From Pelotomaculum terephthalicicum JT (GTDB lineage Bacteria > Bacillota > Desulfotomaculia > Desulfotomaculales > Pelotomaculaceae): a stretch of 35,722 bases of DNA. The stretch lies in NCBI RefSeq assembly GCF_022410535.1, contig NZ_JAKNBL010000033.1, forward strand, positions 1-35,722, given 5' to 3'. The position numbers and the translations under genes are program-made. This document shows, piece by piece, positions 24,949-31,989 of the stretch. Position 1 is the first letter of the stretch; each line of letters opens with the position of its first letter. The notes below the pieces were generated by a model. That model saw only the letters and a list, made by a program, of their open reading frames with translations. It had not been told where the DNA came from and did no database searches.

Positions 24949-24994
24949 ATAAAGTTGGGGGATTATGATATGATACCAAATCCCCCAACTTTAT
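24949..24994. promoter_or_regulatory. Perfect 16-bp inverted repeat upstream of the third sigma-54 promoter
   Basis: ATAAAGTTGGGGGATT (24949-24964) and its exact reverse complement (24979-24994) flank a 14-bp centre. Its middle is about 70 bp before the -24 box. It may be an activator site, or a hairpin ending the ligase transcript, though no T-run follows. It does not fit the GGAA-N8-TTCC pattern. The rest of 24851-25230 holds the promoter and leader, with no other gene seen. Confidence 0.5.
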
Positions 24995-25040
24995 GGCTGC
25001 ACAATAATTTGTTTATATATGAATGTTCTGTGAAAGTTAT

Positions 25041-25056
25041 TGGCAACATTTTTGCA
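25041..25056 (+). promoter_or_regulatory. Sigma-54 promoter of the flavoenzyme gene
   Basis: TGGCAAC (25041-25047) and TTGCA (25052-25056), GG and GC doublets 10 bp apart. The GTG start of the flavoenzyme is 175 bp downstream, so the leader is long. Confidence 0.85.
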
Positions 25057-25230
25057 GCTAAAAAAGGTGTGCTGAAATAGTCCCAACTGAGGTAAAAAAT
25101 ACGGGGATAATGTTGAGGACTGCTGAGGACGAACTCACCTTGACGTTCTGGAAGGAGGTTGGTAAAAAAACACAGCTCAACAATATACCTTAATAATACT
25201 CAATACAAAATCAAAAAGGAGTGTTGCGAG

Positions 25231-27189
25231 GTGCAAAAAACGGGTGAAACCAAGCTTCCAAAACTGTTTGAAAAGTATAAAGTAGGCAAGTATGAAATAA
25301 AGAACCGCATTAAATACGCGGCTTGCTGAGTATCAAACTACAATACCCGGGACGGGTATATTACCGAGCGTGAAATCGAACGGACCAGGGTTATTGCTAA
25401 TACGGGCGCCGGAATGATTACCAACCAGGGAGCTTTTGTAGATCCCAGGGGCGACGGCAAAGCCTACTTCCGGCAAATTGCCTTGCATGACGATAAGTTC
25501 CTGCCCCAGTTCGAGAGGATTGCCGCCATGTTTAAGGAGAATGGAGCGGTTGCTATTCAGCAGCTTCTTCATGCCGGGCGTTATGGCGGTATTGACAACG
25601 GTTTCTGTGTGGCGCCGTCGGTAGTTCCGCAAACGCTGCCCCACTTCCGCCCGCCGCGCGAGATGAGCAAGGAAGATATCAGGCTTTGCATAAAGGAACA
25701 CGCCGATGCGGCTAAAAGAGCCGTTAAAGCAGGATTTGACGGGGTGGAGGTAACCAGTTTCATGGGTTACATCCTGGCTAATTTCCTTTCAAAATTTACC
25801 AACCGGCGCGCCGATGAATATGGCGGTTCGTTGCAGAACCGGGCGCGCTTTATGCGCGAAATTATCTATGAGATAAAAAATGCCATAGGTGACCACATAT
25901 TATCAGTACGCTTAAACGGTACGGAGCTTATGGATCGATACGGCGGCAACACTGAGGAAGAATGTCTGGAAACGATGAAAATAGCCGCCGAATGCGGCGT
26001 TGATTTGATCAGTATGTGTATCGGCTGGCAGGAGTCTCCGGAGTCTTCCATCGGCCGGGATATTCCGCCGGGGCACTGGAACTATCTGGCTGAACAAGCA
26101 AAAAGGGAAATACCCAATGTTCCTATTGCTTTTGGAGTGCGGCTGCCTGATGCGGTTATGGCCAACGACAGCCTGGTCAAGGGACAGTTTGACCTCTGGG
26201 AAGTTTGCCGGCCAATGCTGGCAGACCCGGAACGCATCATCAAAACTGCCGAGGGTAGGTTGAATGAAATTAAGCCATGTGTCGGCTGTCTGCTTTGCCT
26301 GTCCAGGTTGTTCCGTGATCTTCCCTACATTTGCACTGTTAACCCGGTGCTGGGGCATGAAGTTGAACCTGAGTATCACATCAAGCCGCCGGCTTACGAG
26401 AAAAAGGTTATCGTTATCGGGGGCGGCCCGGCGGGCATGGAGTGTGCCATAGCGGCATCCCAGCGGGGACACAAGGTTGCCGTTTACGAGCAGGACAGCC
26501 AGCTGGGCGGGCAGTTGCGGGCTTATGCCAAGTGTGATTTGGCTATTAAAGAGGACCTGGAGGATCTCTTATCCTATTATGAGGTTATGCTAAAGAAACA
26601 TAATATTGAAGTTCACCTCGGCGCTGAAATTAATGCAGGCATGTTCCGGAAGATGCTGCACCGGTATGATGTGGCGGTAGTTGCCACCGGCGCCGGCGTT
26701 GATCCGGGCAATCTGCCGGGCCGTGAAAAGGCTGTCACTGCTAAAGCGGTATTGCACGACGAGGTACAATGCGGGAAAAAAGTAGCGGTAGTCGGCGGCG
26801 GCAAGGTCGGCCTGGTTACAGCCGAGTACCTGGCTACCACAGGCCATGAGGTTGCCATCATCGAAGAAAGCAAGCGGCTGGCTGAAGATGTTATGCCTAC
26901 CTGGAAATGGCGTCATACCTCCTGGGTGGAGGAACTGAATATCAAGAAGATTACCAAGGCTAAAGTAAAAGAAATTACCGATGCTGGCTTATTGGTAGGG
27001 AAGGATGGCGATGAAACTTTAGTGGAGGTTGACACGGTAGTACTGGCGGCCCCGCGGGTATCCCGGCAGGGTATCTTCCAAGACCTTGAATATATGGTTG
27101 ACGAGTTGCATATAGTTGGGGACGCTGTAGCCCCCAGGGGGCTGTATCAAGCTATTCACGAAGGTTACCGTTTAGGTGTAAGAATATAA
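25231..27189 (+). CDS. Probable selenoprotein: Old Yellow Enzyme/2,4-dienoyl-CoA (2-enoate) reductase family, in-frame UGA at codon 33
   Basis: A 652-residue flavoenzyme if UGA 25327-25329 is read as selenocysteine. The frame runs without any other stop from GTG 25231 (AAGGAG 9 bases upstream) to TAA 27189. Residues 1-390: FMN TIM barrel of the OYE/enoate reductase family (KNRIKYAAC-U-VSN, NTRDGYIT, AIQQLLHAGRYGG, GFDGVEVTSFMGYILANFLSKF). C350, C353, C356 and C368 (CVGCLLC...C) bind a 4Fe-4S cluster. VIGGGPAGMECA (about 394) and VAVVGGGKVGLVTAEYL (about 518) are the FAD and NAD(P) folds. Sec33 aligns with Cys26 of Bacillus YqjM beside the FMN. Reading only from ATG 25414 would lose a barrel strand. 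Probably reduces an enoyl- or aryl-CoA ester. Confidence 0.8.
25330..25359 (+). promoter_or_regulatory. Putative bacterial SECIS hairpin
   Basis: Just after UGA 25327-25329, AUACCC (25343-25348) and GGGUAU (25354-25359) form a perfect 6-bp stem with loop GGGAC (25349-25353). The loop begins with G and sits 19 nt after the UGA. Both features match the published bacterial SECIS pattern: apical loop about 16-37 nt downstream, with G among its first two bases. It is read through as coding sequence (TRDGY). Confidence 0.75.
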
Positions 27190-27229
27190 GCGGCAAATAT
27201 GATAAATCATGGATTGGGAGGAATGAAGG

Positions 27230-27652
27230 ATTACTACCGATGAAATACTGGAAGATCTTGATGCTTGGGAAAATTTCTTAAACACGGAAAAGGACGTTTT
27301 TCTAGAAATAAAAAAGGGTGGGAAAATTGGCATCCTCCCCAAAAGTAATTTTGGGGCCGAAGGCAGCCGGATGCAAATCTGGGAGGTGCGGGATAGTAAA
27401 ATAACTGTTATTACCCAGTCTTTTCCAGGTTTTCGCAGCGTGGACGCTGATTTGCTTTTTGTCATTGAAGCCTTGGCCTTGAAAAATATTTACAAGAAGT
27501 TAAAGAATAACGCTTGGGCGGAGTTTAAAAAACTGCTCCGCCAGGGCGAAATCCTGTTTTATATTATGAAAAACAGGGACGAGTTGGACGCCATGGGCTA
27601 CGAAGAATTAATCGACCGTCTCGGCATACCGTGGTTGGGTACGTGTCATTAA
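27230..27652 (+). CDS. Hypothetical 140-residue protein, possible ATT start
   Basis: Not recognised. The frame is open from 27227, just after a TGA, to TAA 27652. It reads ITTDEILEDLDAWENFLN, then GGKIGILPKSNFGAEGSRMQIWEV, RSVDADLLFVIEALALKN and YEELIDRLGIPWLGTCH. The amino-acid composition before ATG 27371 looks as protein-like as after it, so the gene probably starts upstream of that ATG. The only good ribosome site, GGGAGG (27217-27222), lies 7 bases before an ATT at 27230. Either ATT is the start, as in infC, or ATG 27223 is the start with a frameshift. Soluble; no signal. It follows the selenoprotein by 40 bp and may share its transcript. Confidence 0.55.
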   Translation: MTTDEILEDLDAWENFLNTEKDVFLEIKKGGKIGILPKSNFGAEGSRMQIWEVRDSKITVITQSFPGFRSVDADLLFVIEALALKNIYKKLKNNAWAEFKKLLRQGEILFYIMKNRDELDAMGYEELIDRLGIPWLGTCH

Positions 27653-27721
27653 AAGCTATATTTTAATTTCATAATTTTTGATCGTTTATTTTTTAATCGC
27701 TTAATGAGGGAAGATGTTCTA

Positions 27722-27751
27722 GCATAATTGTATCCGGCCGGGTTCATACTA
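27722..27751 (+). promoter_or_regulatory. Sigma-G-type promoter of the SASP gene
   Basis: GCATA (27722-27726), an 18-bp spacer and CATACTA (27745-27751) fit the forespore sigma-G consensus (GNATR, 18 bp, CATNNTA), as expected for a small acid-soluble spore protein gene. The start codon is 31 bp downstream. Confidence 0.65.
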
Positions 27752-27781
27752 AATTCACAAAACAAAAAAGGAGGTGAAATA

Positions 27782-28039
27782 ATGGCACAAGGACAAAAGA
27801 CAAATCAAATCCTGATTCGTGGAGCCGGCCGGGCGATGGAAAATTTCAAATGGGAAACCGCCCGTGAACTCGGTATCCAAATTCCTGAAGGCGGTTACAT
27901 GGGTGACCTGCCGTCAAGGATGAATGGAGCTATCGGCGGCAACATGGTTAAAAAGATGATCGCCGCTTATGAAAACAGCTTGGCATCGGGCACTGTTCCG
28001 CCCACTCCCCAGGTGACTAATGTGAACATGACACCCTAA
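27782..28039 (+). CDS. Alpha/beta-type small acid-soluble spore protein
   Basis: An 85-residue SASP that coats and protects DNA in the dormant spore. Family features: FKWETARELGI, the core around the GPR cleavage site, and GAIGGNMVKKMIAAYENSLA, the DNA-binding C-terminal helix. The start has a perfect ribosome site (AAGGAGGTG). A residue change is seen at the site usually written E-(I/F)-A, which here reads ETA. It faces, across terminators, the gpr gene whose protease degrades these proteins at germination. Confidence 0.9.
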   Translation: MAQGQKTNQILIRGAGRAMENFKWETARELGIQIPEGGYMGDLPSRMNGAIGGNMVKKMIAAYENSLASGTVPPTPQVTNVNMTP

Positions 28040-28086
28040 CGGTCAGTGAAGGGAGCGGGGGACTAAGCCGGCTAGTTTCGTAACAT

Positions 28087-28121
28087 CCCGGGTAACTGCC
28101 TGCATGCATTGCCCGGGTTTT
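28087..28121 (+). terminator. Terminator of the SASP gene
   Basis: CCCGGGTAA pairs with TTGCCCGGG (9 bp, one U-G) around CTGCCTGCATGCA, then TTTT. It lies 48 bp after the SASP stop. Confidence 0.8.
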
Positions 28122-28169
28122 ATAAAAAATTGTCAACCCACTATCCAAGTTTATATTATTTATTTTCCC

Positions 28170-28198
28170 AAACAAGCGGAATTTTATTCCGCTTGTTT
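28170..28198. terminator. Hairpin between SASP and gpr
   Basis: AAACAAGCGGAAT and its exact complement make a 13-bp stem with a TTT loop, 25 bp after the gpr stop on the minus strand. No clear T-run on either side, so it is a probable terminator for gpr rather than a certain one. Confidence 0.6.
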
Positions 28199-28222
28199 GT
28201 ATTGCCGCTAATTCAAATAAAG

Positions 28223-29206
28223 CTAATTCAAATAAATATTAAAATCCTCGAAATTGATCGATGGGTGTAAAGCCATGGAAATTCCGCCGGCAACGGTTTT
28301 TGAAGTGTTTAATATAAGGGAGTCAATTTCTTTGGGCGTTACCATGAGATTTCCGGCAAAAGGCTGCAATACCTGATCAATGACCTGGTGAGTGAAGTCC
28401 GGGCGTAAATTTTGATATATTTGGTTGAGTACCGGGTTTTCTTTAAGCTGCTCCAAAAAATGCTCCACGGTAACCTGGGCAATCACCGCCGCGTGAACGA
28501 CGGTCGGTATTCCAATGGCGATAACGGGTACGCCCATACTGGCCTGGTTTATGCCGGTCCGCTGGTTGCCTATGCCAGAACCGGGGTTTATTCCTGTATC
28601 GGCGATTTGGATAGTGGCGGCGATGCGGTCGACACTGCCGGCAGCCAGGGAATCGATTACAATCACTAATTCAGGTTTAATTTTTTCCACAATCCCCTTG
28701 ATTATTTCAGCTGTCTCGATACCGGTAATTCCCAGCACGCCAGGCGCAATGGCGCTTACTGAACGCATGCCTTCACCCAATTCTTCGGGCGCGTATTTAA
28801 AGAGGTGACGGGTAACCATGCTGTGTTCGATTACTTTCGGCCCGAGGGCGTCAGGAGTCGCATTCCAGTTTCCCAGCCCGACCAGGAGAATATTGGCTTT
28901 TTCAGGCAGGTTAAAAAGAGAAGATAGCTTTTTCGCGAGGACTTCCGCTATTTCTTGTTGGGCCAAACGATTATTTTCCCGTAGGGACGGAGCTTCGATG
29001 GTGATATAATTGCCGCGCGGCTTTCCCATTAATTGTTCCGCTTGCTCTTCGACTATTTTTACAATTGTTACAGATGAGTTCTCGTATTTCTCACGGTCGA
29101 CGACAACCCCCGGGATTTCCTGGCCGGTTTGTCCCCGTACCAGGTCATGGGCTTCAATCGCCAAGTCAATATTTATTGAAAATGTTTTATAAAAATCCAA
29201 TTCCAT
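28223..29206 (-). CDS. gpr: Germination protease GPR
   Basis: A 327-residue aspartate-type endopeptidase that starts SASP breakdown when spores germinate. It is made as an inactive zymogen and self-trimmed near its N-terminus. Family blocks: RTDLA-like SINIDLAIEAHDLVRGQ, ITIEAPSLRENNR, LLVGLGNWNATPDALGPKV, SAIAPGVLGITGIETAEII, VIVIDSLAAGSVDRIAATIQIADTGINPGSGIGNQR and GVPVIAIGIPTVVHAAVI. Ribosome site AGAGGTG before ATG on the minus strand. Its presence, with the SASP gene next door, is the firmest sign of a spore former. Confidence 0.96.
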   Translation of the reverse strand: MELDFYKTFSINIDLAIEAHDLVRGQTGQEIPGVVVDREKYENSSVTIVKIVEEQAEQLMGKPRGNYITIEAPSLRENNRLAQQEIAEVLAKKLSSLFNLPEKANILLVGLGNWNATPDALGPKVIEHSMVTRHLFKYAPEELGEGMRSVSAIAPGVLGITGIETAEIIKGIVEKIKPELVIVIDSLAAGSVDRIAATIQIADTGINPGSGIGNQRTGINQASMGVPVIAIGIPTVVHAAVIAQVTVEHFLEQLKENPVLNQIYQNLRPDFTHQVIDQVLQPFAGNLMVTPKEIDSLILNTSKTVAGGISMALHPSINFEDFNIYLN

Positions 29207-29352
29207 ACTATCACCTCTTTAACATCACTATGTTGTCCTATTTCCATGGTGATATACATAAATAAGTTTATTATTTTAACATTATGAAAAAATTCGATTT
29301 TCTTATATTATTATGCTATAATGTTTTTTGTAAAAGAAAGGGATTAAATATT

Positions 29353-29907
29353 TTGCGCGTCATTGCAGGTATTGCTAAAAAGCGGCAGTTGAAAGCTCCC
29401 AGGGGGCTTAAAGTAAGACCGACATCTGATCGGGTGAAAGAAGCTCTTTTTAACATGCTGGGACCTTTCATTGCCGGGAGCAGCTTTTTGGATTTATTCG
29501 CGGGTACGGGCAGTGTCGGCATAGAAGCCTTGAGCAGGGGAGCTGATAGGGCGGTTTTTGTTGAAAAAGATATAAATAATATTCATATCATCAAAGAAAA
29601 CCTTGGTATTACCGGACTTGAGGCTAATGCCCGTTTATTATGCCTTAATGCCGTTAAAGCCATTTCTTTACTGGGAGAAGAAGGACAAGTATACGATCTG
29701 ATTTTTATTGACCCGCCTTATCTTCAAGGTCTGGTCTCCAGTATTTTAGACGCCATAATTAAAAATAATTTATTGAAACCTGGTGGAACAATTATAGTAG
29801 AAAGTAGTAAGAAAGACCCGCCGGCTCAGGACGCGGCTGCTTCATTGAGATTGCTACGTCAGGAAAAGTACGGGGATACGTTGCTTTCATTTTATTATCA
29901 TCAATAA
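29353..29907 (+). CDS. rsmD: 16S rRNA (guanine966-N2)-methyltransferase RsmD
   Basis: A 184-residue SAM-dependent methyltransferase acting on G966 of 16S rRNA. It starts, by family pattern, at LRVIAGIAKKRQLKAPRG, that is TTG 29353; the 23 codons upstream from ATG 29284 are hydrophobic and unlike the family. Motifs: RPTSDRVKEALFNML, DLFAGTGSVGIEALSRGA (SAM binding) and DLIFIDPPYL (catalytic DPPY). Followed within 25 bp by coaD, the usual order in Firmicutes. Confidence 0.93.
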   Translation: MRVIAGIAKKRQLKAPRGLKVRPTSDRVKEALFNMLGPFIAGSSFLDLFAGTGSVGIEALSRGADRAVFVEKDINNIHIIKENLGITGLEANARLLCLNAVKAISLLGEEGQVYDLIFIDPPYLQGLVSSILDAIIKNNLLKPGGTIIVESSKKDPPAQDAAASLRLLRQEKYGDTLLSFYYHQ

Positions 29908-29929
29908 TGTGCCGGGGAGGGAAAATAGT

Positions 29930-30421
29930 TTGCGGACGGCGATTTGTCCGGGAAGTTTTGACCCTGTAACACTAGGTCATTTGGATATCATTGTTAGAGC
30001 TTCGGTTCTTTTTGATCAGGTAATCGCGGCAGTATCCAGGAACCCGATTAAAAACCCCCTGTTTTCCATATCGGAAAGGGTTGAAATGTTAAAAGAAGTT
30101 TTATCTCCTTATCCTAATGTTAAGGTAGACTCTTTCAACGGCCTGACGGTTTATTACGCCGCAGAGCAAAAAGCGGCTGCCATAGTCCGCGGTTTGCGGG
30201 TGGTTTCCGATTTTGAAAATGAGTTCCGCATGGCGCTTATTAATAAAAATCTTGCCTGTAATGTTGAGACGATCTTTTTAATGACCAGAGCGGAATATTC
30301 TTATATCAGTTCCAGCGCGGTAAAAGATGTTGCTATTTTTAACGGGCCTTTGGAGCATCTGGTGCCGCCTTTGGTGGAAAAGAAGCTTGTGGAGAAAATT
30401 AAGAGACAGCGATTTTTGTAA
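29930..30421 (+). CDS. coaD: Phosphopantetheine adenylyltransferase CoaD
   Basis: A 163-residue enzyme that transfers AMP from ATP to 4'-phosphopantetheine, the next-to-last step of coenzyme A synthesis. The nucleotidyltransferase motif is PGSFDPVTLGHLDII (TxGH near the N-terminus); AAIVRGLRVVSDFENEFRMA and YSYISSSAVKDVA are also typical. Start taken at TTG 29930 with GGGGAGGG upstream, giving the normal family length; GTG 29909 would add 7 residues. Confidence 0.95.
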   Translation: MRTAICPGSFDPVTLGHLDIIVRASVLFDQVIAAVSRNPIKNPLFSISERVEMLKEVLSPYPNVKVDSFNGLTVYYAAEQKAAAIVRGLRVVSDFENEFRMALINKNLACNVETIFLMTRAEYSYISSSAVKDVAIFNGPLEHLVPPLVEKKLVEKIKRQRFL

Positions 30422-30437
30422 GGAGGGGTAGAAATTA

Positions 30438-30878
30438 GTGGACTTGCTAAGCGTACTGAATGAGCTCGAAGACCTTATCGAATCGAGCAGTAAAATACCA
30501 TTAACCAAAAAAGTGCTTGTTGACGAGGACAGGATTCTAGATCTGCTGGACCATATCAGGACAAATATGCCCGAGGAAATCCGCCAGGCTAATTGGATTA
30601 TCCAGGAACGGGAAAAGGTGCTGAATGATTCCCAAAAAGAGGCGGTCCGGATTATGGAGGACGCCCAAAGGCAGGTGGAAAAGCAGGCTGACGACAGTGA
30701 AATAGTCCGCCAGGCAAAAAAAGTAGCGGAGGAGGTAGTTCAGAAAGCTGAATCAGTGGCCCGCGAGATCAAGGGAGGGGCGCGTGATTATGCTGATGAC
30801 ATATTGGCCAGCCTTGAGGAGAATTTAGGGACGGTATTAAGTCAAATTCAACAAGGCCGTGAGGAATTAAAGAAGTAA
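30438..30878 (+). CDS. Coiled-coil protein, F0F1 subunit-b-like helix (hypothetical)
   Basis: A 146-residue soluble, mostly helical protein starting at GTG 30438 with AAGGAGGGG upstream. Residues about 45-140 form a charged heptad-like helix (ANWIIQEREKVLNDSQKEAVRIMEDAQRQVEKQ) like the stalk of ATP synthase subunit b but with no membrane anchor. It is a common, uncharacterised neighbour of rsmD-coaD in Clostridia. Function unknown. Confidence 0.8.
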   Translation: MDLLSVLNELEDLIESSSKIPLTKKVLVDEDRILDLLDHIRTNMPEEIRQANWIIQEREKVLNDSQKEAVRIMEDAQRQVEKQADDSEIVRQAKKVAEEVVQKAESVAREIKGGARDYADDILASLEENLGTVLSQIQQGREELKK

Positions 30879-30926
30879 TATTAGTTTACATAAAATTCAT
30901 TTGCGGCTTTGATAATATTAAAAAAT

Positions 30927-31979
30927 TTACTGCAATGAGCTTAAGATGCTGCGCCAATCGCAGTATTTTTCTATATTATTTACAGCAATGTTAATGGCTT
31001 GCCGGTCGGTAGCCTTGACCCGCCTGGTGACTTCAGACATTTTCTCTATAGTTGTGTATGTGTCATAGTAGACTAAAATCACAGGTATTCCTTTTTCTTC
31101 AGCGCGGGCAGTTACTTTAACATTCGGGTACAGTCCGCCGGTGAGAATGATCGCGGCAGTGCTGGTTTCCAGGGCGGACAAGGCTACTTCCGAACGGTCC
31201 CCGCCGGTGATCACAGCCTTATTCGCGGTACGCCGCAGGTAACCCAGGGCACTTTCAATAGTCATGGCGCCAATAACCACGTCTTCCACCACTCGCTCCA
31301 AACAGTCTTTCCCGGCCAGTATTTCACCCCCAAGCACTTCGAAATAATCTTTTACCGTAGGTGAGGTTATTACCGGATGTTTTGGGATAACGCCAAGGAT
31401 ATCATAACCGCGTTCTTCTAGGATGGGCCGGTAAATTCCTTCTGTCTTCGCCATAAGTGATTGAGGCACATTGTGGAAAATGTTTCCTATAGTAAAAATG
31501 CCTTTCAACTCCAGGTAATTATTGAAAAAAATTGCTAGATCCAGACTGTAATCGCTTTCAATCCTGATCACAAAGAGGGGAAGAGCTTGCAGTTCAACCG
31601 CCAGGCTGGCGGCGTCAAGCCCGAGGCATCCCATGATATGAGGGAAGCTGGCTCCGCCGATGATCACCAGATCCGTTCCCGCCGCTACCGTTTCATATGC
31701 CTCAACGATTGTCTTCACAGAAACACAGGAATGCTTATAGCCGGACAGATAAGAAGGACCGGCCATGTAAGGAACGATTGTTTCCAGCGGATGTTCCATT
31801 TGCAGCACTTCTTTCATCAACAAGGCATCTTCGTCACCTTTGACGGTGCTGCTCCCGGTGCTGCCCACCGGTTTGAAGTAAGCCACCCGGTATCCCTCTT
31901 GTCTGAACTTGATTGCTAATCCTACAGCCACACTGGTTTTTCCGCTGCCGGAAGTACCCATGATATATAGATTTTTCAC
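30927..31979 (-). CDS. BioD-like P-loop/DRTGG-domain protein
   Basis: A 350-residue cytoplasmic protein resembling the N-terminal part of long phosphotransacetylases. Residues 1-200 are a BioD-like P-loop domain (YIMGTSGSGKTSVAVGLA, AYFKPVGS). The C-terminal part is a DRTGG regulatory domain (VIGAMTIESALGYLRR, AVITGGDRSEVALSALE, AIILTGGLYPN). The second GTG (31977-31979) is preferred as start, with GAGGTG 6 bases upstream; a GTG three codons earlier is possible. It begins about 10 bp after the ADP-forming acyl-CoA synthetase stop, so the two are one operon. It probably senses energy or acyl-phosphate state for that enzyme; inference. Confidence 0.8.
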   Translation of the reverse strand: MKNLYIMGTSGSGKTSVAVGLAIKFRQEGYRVAYFKPVGSTGSSTVKGDEDALLMKEVLQMEHPLETIVPYMAGPSYLSGYKHSCVSVKTIVEAYETVAAGTDLVIIGGASFPHIMGCLGLDAASLAVELQALPLFVIRIESDYSLDLAIFFNNYLELKGIFTIGNIFHNVPQSLMAKTEGIYRPILEERGYDILGVIPKHPVITSPTVKDYFEVLGGEILAGKDCLERVVEDVVIGAMTIESALGYLRRTANKAVITGGDRSEVALSALETSTAAIILTGGLYPNVKVTARAEEKGIPVILVYYDTYTTIEKMSEVTRRVKATDRQAINIAVNNIEKYCDWRSILSSLQ

Positions 31980-31989
31980 CGAAAACACC

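Noticed and set aside
25159-25230. Upstream TTG start (25159), in frame with the flavoenzyme
   Set aside because: Its GGAGG is directly adjacent with no spacing, and the 24 added codons are unlike the family; GTG 25231 has correct spacing.
25414-27189. Flavoenzyme starting at ATG 25414 (591 residues)
   Set aside because: It would lack the first strand of the FMN barrel; the same frame upstream is homologous to the family and interrupted only by the UGA.
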